Shown: piece by piece, positions 9,649 to 18,253 of the stretch
Layout: each line of letters starts with the position of its first letter
Numbering within the stretch: position 1 is the stretch's first letter
DNA from: G965216695 sp965216695
GTDB taxonomy: Bacteria; Pseudomonadota; Gammaproteobacteria; Pseudomonadales; Azotimanducaceae
Reading direction: 5' to 3'
DNA: 64,000 nucleotides
Assembly (NCBI GenBank): GCA_965216695.1
Contig: OZ244212.1
Span: 1,488,001-1,552,000 of the forward strand
Position numbers and translations under genes: made by a program
The notes under the pieces: model-generated
Databases searched by the model: none
The model's input: only the letters and a program-made list of their open reading frames with translations
Told to the model about the DNA's origin: nothing

Positions 9649-9737
9649 CGCTCGAGTATAGCGAAGCCCAGGGGGATGTGGTTCGATGAACGCTGCGCGA
9701 TGCTGTGCGCAATGAGAGTTCGTCTACTCAGAGCACA

Positions 9738-10598
9738 CTAAAACTTTACGCTGAACGTCGCGTAGGGGCCGGACAGGTCGATCGTGGCCGAGCTCTCGTC
9801 GGGAAGTGCGTCCAGCGTCATGCGGTACGCGCGCCAACCGGCCTGCAAACCGAATCCTGCGTTGGACTTCCAACCCACCTGGGTGTTGGCCTCGCGCACG
9901 CGTTCCGCCCCAGAGTCCGTCGACTGGGTCTGCATGCCTAACCAGAATCCTTCGACAGGAAGGCGCATGTGAAGCCGCCCATACAACATCGGGACAACGC
10001 GCTCGAAGTCAACGTCCACACGCTGCTGGTGCGTCGCCATGCCGAGCGAACCGTCGAGCCAACGCGCCGCAACGCCGAGGTCGACCAGCAGCGCTTGATC
10101 GAACAACCGATAGAACATGATTGCATCGGTCTGTGTAAGTTCGAGGTCGGTCGAGAAAAAGTCCGTCGCCACGAGCGGCACGCCCGCCATGACCCGGTCC
10201 TGACTGAGACTGGACATACCACTCACCGTCAGGTCCGCGTACTGAATACGCAGCTCCGGCAGATACCGCATCCTGTGTTGAAAGTCGCCGTACACGACAT
10301 TCTGCAGTTCACGGCTGAACGTGGCTTCTGGACCAACCTGCTGTTCAAAACCGATACCGAAGAGCAACGGCGCAGGTGCGTGCGTGCTACCGGAAAGAAT
10401 GGATCCTGATCCCGCCTGGCTCCAGCTGCCAAGACCGAGTTCCGTCACGAGGTGCATGTTTGCCCGCGCGGGTGAGACGATCGCCAACCCTGCGATGATC
10501 GCAACAAGCGCCACAAAGCGCTGGCTGAACGCCGGCGTCGGCACCCGAATCAAAGCCTGATTCGACATCCGCCGGGACAATCGCTTGAACAACCGCAT
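9738..10598 (-). CDS. outer-membrane beta-barrel protein, TIGR04219-like
   Basis: A 286-residue protein with a signal peptide (hydrophobic 28-44, cleavage near SPARA-N). It alternates polar and hydrophobic residues and ends in Phe (FSVKF), as expected for an outer-membrane barrel recognised by BAM. The C-terminal pattern of glycine-rich strand, DALPDE loop and DLSGPYATFSVKF resembles the TIGR04219 family. Start choice is uncertain: ATG 10598 or the internal ATG at 10568, which gives a more ordinary signal peptide. It is a stand-alone gene. No ligand is known. Confidence 0.72.
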   Translation of the reverse strand: MRLFKRLSRRMSNQALIRVPTPAFSQRFVALVAIIAGLAIVSPARANMHLVTELGLGSWSQAGSGSILSGSTHAPAPLLFGIGFEQQVGPEATFSRELQNVVYGDFQHRMRYLPELRIQYADLTVSGMSSLSQDRVMAGVPLVATDFFSTDLELTQTDAIMFYRLFDQALLVDLGVAARWLDGSLGMATHQQRVDVDFERVVPMLYGRLHMRLPVEGFWLGMQTQSTDSGAERVREANTQVGWKSNAGFGLQAGWRAYRMTLDALPDESSATIDLSGPYATFSVKF

Positions 10599-10806
10599 GC
10601 GGTCTCACTCCGTCTATCGCACGAATCCACGCGTGCTCGAATCGCCCGCTGAGCGCCGCGTGTGGGCAGCTCCGTCGCTGGCATGGGGCGAACCTGGTCC
10701 TCGTTCGAGTATAGAGCGCAAGGCCGCCCGCTTTCGTGAAACCGCGCACACGCGCAACCCGACCGCCGTCACAGCGGCGTCGCGTAATGAACTCGAGGGA
10801 CCGTCG

Positions 10807-11463
10807 TTATCGAGCGACCAGCGTCGTGCTGTCGTCGTCCGCTTCCTGCACCGTGAGCGTGATCTCGGGTCCGCCGGCGTAGAATCCAACGACGCTCTTG
10901 TGCGGCAACTCGATTCGTTCCACCTGCTGTCCGTTCAGCAGCGTGCCGTTCGCGCTACCGAGATCCTGCAGAAACCAGGCGCTGCCGTCGTACTCGACGC
11001 GCGCTTGGTAGCGGGAAATCATCGGGTCGAGAAGCCGGATTGCGCACGAATCATCGCGGCCCATCTGAAAGTCCTGCGCGAAACTGTGCCGCTGGCCCTG
11101 CCACTCAGCCACGACCGAAGAAGGATGGTATTGCGTGCCCACCACCATCTGATGGTCTGCCTCGAACGTACCCTGGTCGCGAACGATCCCGCGGTTGCCG
11201 AATTCGAACAGCCAAGCAAGCAGCGCGACGACGGGGGTCGCGGCAAACAGAGAAAGAACGAACACGCGTACCGTCCAGTCGGGCATGCCGACCGTGGGAA
11301 ATATCTCCGCAGCACCCGCAGACAAACCCCAGGCGGCCACCAGATACACGCTGGTTACCTGAAACACTTTGCGCCGGCGCAGTTCGATCAGAAATCGCTG
11401 CGCGCGCCACAACGTGCGCCGCCAGCCGCTACGCGGCCCCAGCCTCTTGGTTTCCCTGTCCAT
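10807..11463 (-). CDS. two-helix membrane protein with C-terminal FHA domain
   Basis: A 218-residue protein. The N-terminus (about 23-90) has an ELRRRKVFQV amphipathic segment and two membrane helices (about 35-55 and 63-85). This module is often seen at the N-terminus of proteobacterial TPR proteins and adenylate-cyclase-like proteins. The C-terminal half is a forkhead-associated domain with the phosphothreonine-binding marks GRDDS, SRYQARV and LGSANGTLLNG. It should bind a phosphothreonine protein at the cytoplasmic face of the inner membrane. The window encodes a Hanks kinase and a PP2C phosphatase at 26.9-30.2 kb, so a functional link is plausible but not shown by position. Confidence 0.82.
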   Translation of the reverse strand: MDRETKRLGPRSGWRRTLWRAQRFLIELRRRKVFQVTSVYLVAAWGLSAGAAEIFPTVGMPDWTVRVFVLSLFAATPVVALLAWLFEFGNRGIVRDQGTFEADHQMVVGTQYHPSSVVAEWQGQRHSFAQDFQMGRDDSCAIRLLDPMISRYQARVEYDGSAWFLQDLGSANGTLLNGQQVERIELPHKSVVGFYAGGPEITLTVQEADDDSTTLVAR

Positions 11464-11515
11464 CGTCCTGCCGATCCCTCTCAGCTGCTAACGGGACGAC
11501 TCCGCTCCGCGCGAT

Positions 11516-12448
11516 TCACCCGTAACGCTGTGCGAGGGAACGTACTACATCGAGACATTCCTCCGCCACTTCGCCGATGATCTCAGCGACGGGACGAACC
11601 GCATCGATCCGACCGCACACTTGCCCGGACAGCGCGATGCTCGCCTCCATGTCGCCGCCGAAGTACAGGTCCAACGCGTTGCCGAACTCGGCCATCGCGT
11701 TGGTTTCCAGATCCTTCTCGAGACGCGACGTCTTTTCAGTGCGAAGCGCTCGCAGCGCCGGCGAGTTGAAGCGGTTCAGAAACACCGTATCGGTTTCGCG
11801 GGCGGCCACGATCGCGTTCTTCCAGTTTTCGTGTACCGGACTTTCCGCGGCCGACACCATGCGCGTTCCCATCTGCACCGCTTCCGCACCGAGAGCCAAT
11901 GCAGCTGCCATGGACGCACCGTCTACGAAACCGCCCGCAGCCACGATCGGAACCGAAACCTTCGAGCGGACGAGCGGCAGGAGCACCATCGACGCCACCT
12001 CCCGCGGATTCTTGAAACCTCCACCTTCGCCGCCTTCAACAACAAGGCCGTCCACACCCGCGTCAACCGCTTTCAGCGCCGCCGACAGGCTCGGCACCAC
12101 GTGGAAAACCGTCAGCCCCGCTGCCTTCAGCTCGGACGTGTAGCGTTCCGGATTGCCGGCGCTGGTTGTCACGAAACGCACGCCCTGATCAATGACGAAC
12201 TGCACGATTGCTGGATCGCGCACGAAGGCCTGCGCGATGTTCACGCCGAACGGGCGATCCGTCAGATCGCGCATCCGACGGATCTCTTCACGGATCGCGT
12301 CCAGCTCGCCCGACGACGTCTCGATAATACCCATGCCGCCCGCGTTCGAAACAGCCGACGCGAGCTGCGATCTGGCGATCCAGCCCATCGGCGCCTGAAT
12401 GATCGGAATTTCGATCCCAAGCATGTCCGTAATTCGGTTTTTGAACAT
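11516..12448 (-). CDS. nitronate monooxygenase-like FMN enzyme
   Basis: A 310-residue TIM-barrel flavoprotein of the 2-nitropropane dioxygenase/FabK family. Visible family marks are IPIIQAPMGW near the N-terminus, VEGGEGGGF in the middle, and VAAGGFVDGASMAAALALGA followed by QMGTRM, the FMN phosphate region. Such enzymes oxidise alkyl nitronates or reduce enoyl thioesters, and many members are mis-annotated, so the substrate is open. It is preceded by a three-copy 10-bp repeat that may be an operator and followed after about 50 nt by the membrane-FHA gene. Confidence 0.85.
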   Translation of the reverse strand: MFKNRITDMLGIEIPIIQAPMGWIARSQLASAVSNAGGMGIIETSSGELDAIREEIRRMRDLTDRPFGVNIAQAFVRDPAIVQFVIDQGVRFVTTSAGNPERYTSELKAAGLTVFHVVPSLSAALKAVDAGVDGLVVEGGEGGGFKNPREVASMVLLPLVRSKVSVPIVAAGGFVDGASMAAALALGAEAVQMGTRMVSAAESPVHENWKNAIVAARETDTVFLNRFNSPALRALRTEKTSRLEKDLETNAMAEFGNALDLYFGGDMEASIALSGQVCGRIDAVRPVAEIIGEVAEECLDVVRSLAQRYG

Positions 12449-12465
12449 GAAACGACTCCAAACTA

Positions 12466-12495
12466 TTGACCCTTGTTGACGCCTGTTGACCCCTG
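12466..12495. repeat. three tandem 10-bp direct repeats (TTGAC core)
   Basis: Three consecutive 10-bp units begin at 12466, 12476 and 12486. Each starts TTGAC and continues CCTTG, GCCTG and CCCTG. They lie 18-47 bp upstream of the start codon of the nitronate monooxygenase-like gene (minus strand). The spacing is one helical turn, so a protein could contact all three on one DNA face. They could equally be a short replication-slippage array, like the others in this window. Confidence 0.7.
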
Positions 12496-12547
12496 GTGGT
12501 CCTTGGCCTGACTTACGCGCCCGGACCGGCCCGAAACAGGATCCACA

Positions 12548-13315
12548 TTACAGCGGCACCGGCAACTCCAGAAACTCGCGATAGATTCGCAATTGATGCG
12601 CGCGCAGCCGCTCGGATACCGCGGCAAGAATCTCATCGTCTGCGCACGTGTACGCCCGCCGGATCATCGGGACCGCCGGCAACAGCGATTCGTCGAGCGG
12701 AACGATCAGGTTGGCAAACGTGGCCCAATAGACGTCCGCTGCAGACAGCGCGTCCCCAACGAGGAACGTGCAATCCTGCAACCGGCCGGACAGCATCGTG
12801 AGCACATCCAGCACCCGCTGACGCGACGCCGCGACATCGGTTGGATTCATACCGTACTTGCGCCCGAGCGTCGTCGCGATTTCCGGCGGGAAGTCCGCAT
12901 CCGTCCGCTCGTGGCCGAGCGCCCGCACCGTCATCAGCAACCGATATGCCCATCCGAATCCCATCTCACCACAGATTTCGTGCGCGACCCCGAACATATC
13001 CGCCCGGAGCACCGGGTCGGCCGGTACAAGGGCAGGTTGCGGCGCGAGCCGTTCGGACAACAGCAGAATCTGCGCCCATCCGGTGCGCAGTGGTTCCCGT
13101 TCGTATGCGACGACCGGCACGCTGCTGTCACCCGTCCAACCAACGAGCGCGTCGTCGGGGTCGCCGTCCTTTTGCGCCGCGTACTTACAGTCCAGGCCTT
13201 TCACGTAAAAAAGCCCTCGAGCGGCCTCCGTCCAGGGGCTGGGCACACCGCGCAAACAGACCATTCGCAACCCGTCCGCCACACGCGCGTCGCTGATGGA
13301 CATGTACCGGCTCAC
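12548..13315 (-). CDS. glutathione S-transferase family protein
   Basis: A 255-residue protein with an N-terminal thioredoxin-like half (about 15-95, with cis-Pro context SSVPVVAYE) and an all-helical C-terminal GST domain. The latter includes LVGDALSAADVYWATF near 190, matching the conserved N-capping Asp region of GSTs. The start is GTG 13315, because AGGGGAG lies just upstream. It is longer than classical GSTs (about 210 residues). The substrate is not predictable. It precedes the nitronate monooxygenase-like gene on the same strand by about 100 bp. Confidence 0.75.
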   Translation of the reverse strand: MSRYMSISDARVADGLRMVCLRGVPSPWTEAARGLFYVKGLDCKYAAQKDGDPDDALVGWTGDSSVPVVAYEREPLRTGWAQILLLSERLAPQPALVPADPVLRADMFGVAHEICGEMGFGWAYRLLMTVRALGHERTDADFPPEIATTLGRKYGMNPTDVAASRQRVLDVLTMLSGRLQDCTFLVGDALSAADVYWATFANLIVPLDESLLPAVPMIRRAYTCADDEILAAVSERLRAHQLRIYREFLELPVPL

Positions 13316-13397
13316 TGCGCTCCCCTAATACTCTGCGGCGCTGATTCTATCCGAACATTGCGACCCTGCCAGCCGAACACCGGCACCGTGCTAGAGA

Positions 13398-14201
13398 TCA
13401 ACTGCCCGTGGAAGAATAGTGGCGTACGCCTGTCTGCCACGCTACAACCGCCACAAGTGCAAACACCACACTCGCAAACGGCGCCGAGATCTGCCACCCC
13501 AACGACGTACCTAACGGATCCTCTATGCCGAAAATCGCAACCGCCGGAAAGTAACTGATACAACCCAGCGGAATCACGTACGTGAAAAAGCGGCGGAAAT
13601 ATCTATGATAGATCGACAGCGGGTACTGCGCGGTTTCGGCACCTCCGTAGGTTAGTGTGTTCATCACCTCGAGCGATTCAGTCGTCCAGAACGATAACGC
13701 AGCCTGGAGTACGAACAGCGCATAGAAGAAGAGAACGCCAGAGACCAGCGCCGCGGCAAGCAACGCGACCTTCCAGGGGACCCACACAATGTCCAGCGTC
13801 ACCACCGCCCAGCCGAGAATCGCCAGTCCCTGCAGTAACCGCCCCAGTCGGTGGAGTTGGAATTCGTTGCCGGCGATCTGCAGCAGCGCGCTACGGGGGC
13901 GTAGAAGAATCCGATCGAAATCTCCGGTCTTCACGAACTCCGTGCCGAAAACGTCGAAGCTTCGACTACTGGCCTCTGCGCAGGAAAATGCAACGTTCAC
14001 CAGGCCATAGAGAAACGCGATGTGCTCGAGACGCCACTCCAACATCATTCCAAACCGGTCGAACAGGGCCCAGACGCCTACCGCTTCCGCCGCAGTGGTA
14101 AGGAACGAACCGATCGCAAGCAGGATGAACGACGCGCGGTACTGCATCTGCCCCCGTATGGAGAGCGCGAGCATCCGCCCGTAAAGGCGCACTCCGTTCA
14201 T
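13398..14201 (-). CDS. ABC-2 type permease (COG3694/DUF990-like)
   Basis: A 267-residue membrane protein with about six hydrophobic segments. The sequence (FVKTGDFDRILLRPRSALLQ in the cytosolic loop, and a terminal region after TYVIPLGCISYFPA) matches the second permease of COG4586/COG4587/COG3694 exporters. The ATG at 14201 overlaps the preceding permease stop as ATGA, so the two subunits are translationally coupled. The frame is open 25 codons farther upstream, but that part is inside the neighbouring gene. It forms a heterodimeric export channel with the next gene. Confidence 0.9.
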   Translation of the reverse strand: MNGVRLYGRMLALSIRGQMQYRASFILLAIGSFLTTAAEAVGVWALFDRFGMMLEWRLEHIAFLYGLVNVAFSCAEASSRSFDVFGTEFVKTGDFDRILLRPRSALLQIAGNEFQLHRLGRLLQGLAILGWAVVTLDIVWVPWKVALLAAALVSGVLFFYALFVLQAALSFWTTESLEVMNTLTYGGAETAQYPLSIYHRYFRRFFTYVIPLGCISYFPAVAIFGIEDPLGTSLGWQISAPFASVVFALVAVVAWQTGVRHYSSTGS

Positions 14202-15019
14202 CCGCCCTGCACTACCAGCTTCGCGCGCGCTCGGGACATCAGCCCCAATCCGGAGGCCACCAGCACCCCAACCCACGCGAGTTGTTCCAGCAGTTGCAGC
14301 GGCACGCTCGAAACCGGGATGTCCCCGGTATAGATACGAAAGGGGAGATCAGCAAGACCTCGAAACGGCTGGTGCTCCAGAAACGGCTGCACGATTTCCG
14401 GAAAGAACGGCAGCGGCGCGACCATACCCGACAGCACGAGCACGACGCCCGGCATCAGACGATTCAATCCCTCACCCGCCAGGGTCCACATAAGGGCAAT
14501 GTGCATCAACATCGTAATCGCGGTGCTCAGCAGCAACGTCATCGCTATTGCAACCGCAAATCCGGCCGCCGACGCAGCGTCCGCGGGCGGCGACAACGAC
14601 CAATGTCCAAGACCGATGAACGGCAACACAATGCCGGCAAACACCAGCATCGGTACCACGCGCAGGGCCGTGGGAATCAACCGGAACGCAAGCGTACGCA
14701 CAAACCAGTACGCATACAGATCCAGCGGTCTGGCCAGTTCGTAGGCGACCCGCCCAGAACGCACGTCCTGCGCGATCTCCGGATCCACGTTCCACGGCAG
14801 CAACGCGAGAAAGCCCTGGCCCAGCCACACGTACGTCACCACCTGCTGAAATGACATAGGAGCCGCGCCCGACGCAGACGCGTAAAACGCCGCAAATACC
14901 ATGACCTTGATGAAGCCCCAGAAGACCTGAGTCGAGAAACCGGCCCAGGCGGCAACGCGGTACTGCAGTAGAACTTTGCAGCGCACCGCCATCACGGCCG
15001 CGTACGGAGAGACGCTCAC
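14198..15019 (-). CDS. ABC-2 type permease (COG4587-like)
   Basis: A 273-residue membrane protein with six predicted helices. The loop ending in ELARPLDLYAYWFVRTLAFR is characteristic of COG4587 permeases, the partners of COG3694. It starts at GTG 15019, overlapping the ATPase stop by four bases (GTGA). Together with its two neighbours it makes a drug- or lipid-exporting ABC transporter. Characterised relatives export viologens or daunorubicin-like compounds, but the cargo here is unknown. Confidence 0.9.
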   Translation of the reverse strand: MSVSPYAAVMAVRCKVLLQYRVAAWAGFSTQVFWGFIKVMVFAAFYASASGAAPMSFQQVVTYVWLGQGFLALLPWNVDPEIAQDVRSGRVAYELARPLDLYAYWFVRTLAFRLIPTALRVVPMLVFAGIVLPFIGLGHWSLSPPADAASAAGFAVAIAMTLLLSTAITMLMHIALMWTLAGEGLNRLMPGVVLVLSGMVAPLPFFPEIVQPFLEHQPFRGLADLPFRIYTGDIPVSSVPLQLLEQLAWVGVLVASGLGLMSRARAKLVVQGG

Positions 15020-16002
15020 ACGGTTTCACCGCTTCCGTAGAGGTCCGCCACCAGCTCTTCTATCGGCGGGTGCTGCACCTCCAGATCATGTACCGGGTAG
15101 CGCGACGTAAGCGCCGACACGAACTCGCCAACCCGCGACTCCACGCGAAAAGCAACCCGGCGAACCGGCACGCCACCGGCGGGCGTACCGGGCTCGATCA
15201 CCGCCACTAGCGCGTCGTCAAGAACAACCGGACGTACGAACTCAACCGTTACGCGCCGTTCACGCCGTTGCAGATCCGCGAGCGGTCCATCCAGCAGTAC
15301 CCGGCCGTGATTGATGAGGATTACCCGATTGCAAAGCGCGGCGATGTCGTCCATATCATGAGTGGTAAGCAGCACGGTCGTGCCCCGTTCCGAGTTACGC
15401 CCGCGAATGAAACTGCGGATAGCGAGCTTCGACGGCGCATCGAGGCCAATGGTCGGTTCGTCCAGAAAAAGCAGGTCCGGCTCGTGCAGCAGCGACGCAG
15501 CAATGTCACTGCGCATCCGCTGACCCAGGCTCAACTGGCGTACCGGCACGTCCAGCAACCGCGAAAGATCGAGCAACGCCACCAGTTCGTCGAGGCTGCG
15601 GCGGTACCGGGAATCAGGGATCCGGTAGATGTCACGCAGCAGTTCAAAGGACTCCACCACCGGAAGATCCCACCAGAGCTGCGTACGTTGCCCGAATACC
15701 ACACCGATACGCGCAACGTATTGCACCCGGTCACGCCACGGCACCAGGCCATCCACTTCACAGTGCCCGCTATCGGGTACGAGGATGCCGGTCAGAACTT
15801 TTATCGTCGTCGACTTGCCCGCGCCGTTGGGGCCGATGTATCCCACAAGGTCGCCGGGCTCGATATCGAAATCGATGCCGGACAGCGCTTCCACATTCCG
15901 ATACTGGCGCTGCACCAGGCCTCGGATCGCACCGCCAATACCCGGTCGCCGCTCGGCAACGCGGAAGGTTTTGCGCAGTTCGCGGACGACGATTCGGGAC
16001 AT
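15016..16002 (-). CDS. ABC transporter ATP-binding protein (COG4586-like)
   Basis: A 328-residue ATPase with Walker A GPNGAGKST (about 57-65), the signature LSLGQRMR, Walker B LLFLDEPTIGLD and the switch His in LLTTHD. A C-terminal extension of about 90 residues follows the ATPase core, as in the COG4586 group that pairs with two small ABC-2 permeases. It is first of three overlapping genes. The start is ATG 16002, and 45 bp separate it from the thioesterase gene upstream, so the exporter could be transcribed with the acyl-CoA genes. Confidence 0.93.
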   Translation of the reverse strand: MSRIVVRELRKTFRVAERRPGIGGAIRGLVQRQYRNVEALSGIDFDIEPGDLVGYIGPNGAGKSTTIKVLTGILVPDSGHCEVDGLVPWRDRVQYVARIGVVFGQRTQLWWDLPVVESFELLRDIYRIPDSRYRRSLDELVALLDLSRLLDVPVRQLSLGQRMRSDIAASLLHEPDLLFLDEPTIGLDAPSKLAIRSFIRGRNSERGTTVLLTTHDMDDIAALCNRVILINHGRVLLDGPLADLQRRERRVTVEFVRPVVLDDALVAVIEPGTPAGGVPVRRVAFRVESRVGEFVSALTSRYPVHDLEVQHPPIEELVADLYGSGETV

Positions 16003-16047
16003 GGCCAGGCCGGATATCGCGGGCCGGCGATTCTACCGAAAACTCTG

Positions 16048-16494
16048 CTACGTCGCCGTGGCCGCTTCCACGCGATACGCCTCAACGAATGCGGCCGGCA
16101 TCCGCGCCGGCCGGCCGCTATCGAGATCGATGCAGACATATTCGATCTCGGCCCGCATCACCGTATTGCCGGTATCCGCATGAACCACCTGAAACGTCCG
16201 CGTTGCACGCAACCGGTTGCACCGCGTGATCCAGTCGCCCACCAGCAATCGGTCCCCGGCGTAGGTGGGCGCGAGGTAACGCATACGGGTTTCCAGCACA
16301 GCCATCGCATGGCCCAACTCGCGATACTCGGCCATGCCAAGCCCCACGGCACGTGAGTGCGACCATGCACAACGCTGCAACCACGCAAGGTAGTGCACGT
16401 TGTTCGTGTGCCCCAGATCGTCGATCAGCGCATCCGTAACGTCCACCTCGATCACGTGTGGACCGGGGAAGTCCCAAGCCTGCGAGTCGAGCAC
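16048..16494 (-). CDS. hot-dog acyl-CoA thioesterase
   Basis: A 148-residue 4HBT-family protein. DLGHTNNVHYLAWLQ (about 26-40) is the catalytic loop region of YbgC/4HBT thioesterases, and TRTFQVVHADTGNTVMRAE forms the central strands. It starts with GTG 16494, which shares one base with the upstream ligase stop (TAGTG), so it is coupled to the acyl-CoA synthetase. It probably hydrolyses acyl-CoA thioesters made by that synthetase or downstream steps. ybgC, which normally lies between ruvB and tolQ, is absent from that place in this window. Confidence 0.87.
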   Translation of the reverse strand: MLDSQAWDFPGPHVIEVDVTDALIDDLGHTNNVHYLAWLQRCAWSHSRAVGLGMAEYRELGHAMAVLETRMRYLAPTYAGDRLLVGDWITRCNRLRATRTFQVVHADTGNTVMRAEIEYVCIDLDSGRPARMPAAFVEAYRVEAATAT

Positions 16495-18158
16495 TATCCG
16501 GCCCGGGACTGATCTCCGTCGCGCAGATCCGGCAGTTGATACCCCTTTGCATCGAGATCTGCGCGCACGACTTTTTTATCCATCTTGCCCGTGGACGTGA
16601 GCGGAATCGTCTCGATGAACAAGACCTCGTCGGGTAGTTGCCACTTCGCAAACGCGGTCGCACAGTGCGCCAGGACGTCTGCAGCGGTCACGTTCGATTC
16701 CGCGTCACGCACCACGAGGGCAACGGGCCTTTCGTCCCACTTCGGGTGCGGTTGTGCGACAACGCACGCCTGTGCGACACCAGACAGCGAAACGATGTGG
16801 TTCTCCAGATCCACTGAAGATATCCATTCACCGCCGCTCTTCACGAGGTCCTTCGACCGATCGCTGATGATGAGATATTCGTCGGCGTCAATCTTGCCCA
16901 CATCTCCGGTAATCAACCAATCCTCGTGAAACTTCTCAGGTTGCGGATCGTTGTAGTACTCGGAACAGATCCACGGGCCCCGGATGAGGATCTCACCCAC
17001 GGTGTCCCCATCGTGCGGCAGCCTTTCGAATTTTTCGTCGAATATATCGAGCTCCAGTCCCGGCATCAGTTGCCCGGCCTTGGCGACGTTCTGGAACTGC
17101 TGGTCCTCGGTCAGGTCCAGGTGACGCCGTTTCATCACCCGCCGCGACAGCGTAGCCAGCGGCGACGTTTCCGTCATGCCCCAACCCTGGATCATCTCGA
17201 CACCCAACGTATCCCAATACCAACGGATCAACGAAGGGGGGGGCGCGGAACCGCCGCAGGTGAGGCGGCTGAGTGAGGACAGGTCGTACTTGCCCGGGTT
17301 GGCCTCCAGCACGGCCTTCACCCCCTGCCATATCGTAGGCACACCCGCCGAGATCGTAACTTTCTCGTCAGCAAGCAAACCCGTGAGACGTTCGGGATCC
17401 ATGTACTTGAAGGGAAGCACCTGCTTCATGCCCAGCATCAAGGCGGACCACGGCAATCCCCAACCCATCGCGTGAAACATCGGCACAATACCGAGCAACG
17501 TGTCAGTGCCCGATAGTCCCATGCAATCCGTCATGCACTGCGTCAGTGTGTGCAGGTACTGCGAGCGGTGTTCGTATTCGACCCCTTTCGGATTGCCAGT
17601 GGTGCCGCTGGTGTAGCAGAGCCCCAACGGTGAGTTTTCGTCGATCTGCGGCCAGTCGAACCTTTCGGGCTGTCCGGCAATGAACGCTTCGTAATCGACC
17701 GCATCGGGCAGGTCCGTCGACCAGGGTGCGTCACCCGGTTCCGAGGCGACCACAATCTTGCGTACGCTCGGCATGCGGCCGCGCAACTGCTCCAGCAACG
17801 GCAGCACATCGGCATCAACGATGATCAGCTCGTCGCGGGCATGGCCGATGATGTACTCCAGATCCGTCGGCGACAGCCGGATGTTCAGCGTATGCAGAAC
17901 GGCGCCCATACACGCGGTTGCATGGTAGGCCTCAAGATGGCGCGAGCCATTCCACATGAACGTACCCACCCGATCACCGACCCCGACACCGGCGCCTTTC
18001 AGCGCGTGCGCGAGCTGATGTGCCCGCGTTCGGGTATCACGATACGTCTGGCGCCGAACACCGTCAGCTGTGGCTGTCACGACCTCTTCGTCGGGTGCTA
18101 CGGTTGCGCCGCGGTCGAGCAGTCGCGACATGAGCAACGGCGAGTGCTGCATAGCCAT
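16494..18158 (-). CDS. fatty-acid--CoA ligase (medium/long-chain type)
   Basis: A 554-residue AMP-forming acyl-CoA synthetase. The P-loop-like motif YTSGTTGNPKGVEYEH is near 185, the adenine motif GWGMTETSPLATLS near 330, the hinge region LITGDVGKIDADEYL and DRSKDLVKSGGEWIS near 440, and the C-terminal lysine region STGKMDKKVVR near 530. The type resembles AlkK-like medium-chain ligases. A strong AGGAGGGG ribosome-binding site precedes ATG 18158, and a perfect inverted repeat lies just upstream at 18172-18193. It activates fatty or aromatic acids for beta-oxidation, and the coupled thioesterase follows. Confidence 0.93.
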   Translation of the reverse strand: MAMQHSPLLMSRLLDRGATVAPDEEVVTATADGVRRQTYRDTRTRAHQLAHALKGAGVGVGDRVGTFMWNGSRHLEAYHATACMGAVLHTLNIRLSPTDLEYIIGHARDELIIVDADVLPLLEQLRGRMPSVRKIVVASEPGDAPWSTDLPDAVDYEAFIAGQPERFDWPQIDENSPLGLCYTSGTTGNPKGVEYEHRSQYLHTLTQCMTDCMGLSGTDTLLGIVPMFHAMGWGLPWSALMLGMKQVLPFKYMDPERLTGLLADEKVTISAGVPTIWQGVKAVLEANPGKYDLSSLSRLTCGGSAPPPSLIRWYWDTLGVEMIQGWGMTETSPLATLSRRVMKRRHLDLTEDQQFQNVAKAGQLMPGLELDIFDEKFERLPHDGDTVGEILIRGPWICSEYYNDPQPEKFHEDWLITGDVGKIDADEYLIISDRSKDLVKSGGEWISSVDLENHIVSLSGVAQACVVAQPHPKWDERPVALVVRDAESNVTAADVLAHCATAFAKWQLPDEVLFIETIPLTSTGKMDKKVVRADLDAKGYQLPDLRDGDQSRAG

Positions 18159-18171
18159 AAGGGCCCCTCCT

Positions 18172-18193
18172 ATTCGAAACAGAAACTTCGAAT
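18172..18193. promoter_or_regulatory. inverted repeat, candidate operator of the acyl-CoA ligase gene
   Basis: ATTCGAA at 18172-18178 and its exact complement TTCGAAT at 18187-18193 are separated by 8 bp. Each arm is itself built on TTCGAA. The element lies 14-35 bp upstream of the ligase start codon and abuts its ribosome-binding site. A bound dimer would block transcription or initiation. TetR-type regulators commonly control such genes, but none is encoded nearby. Confidence 0.5.
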
Positions 18194-18253
18194 CGCAAAG
18201 AAACGAAAACGAGCTGGAATCTTATCACTGTGGCATAACGCACTAGGGCCTGT

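Noticed and set aside
15268..16356. 362-codon plus-strand frame opposite the ABC ATPase and thioesterase
   Set aside because: Antisense shadow crossing two genes with complete motifs.
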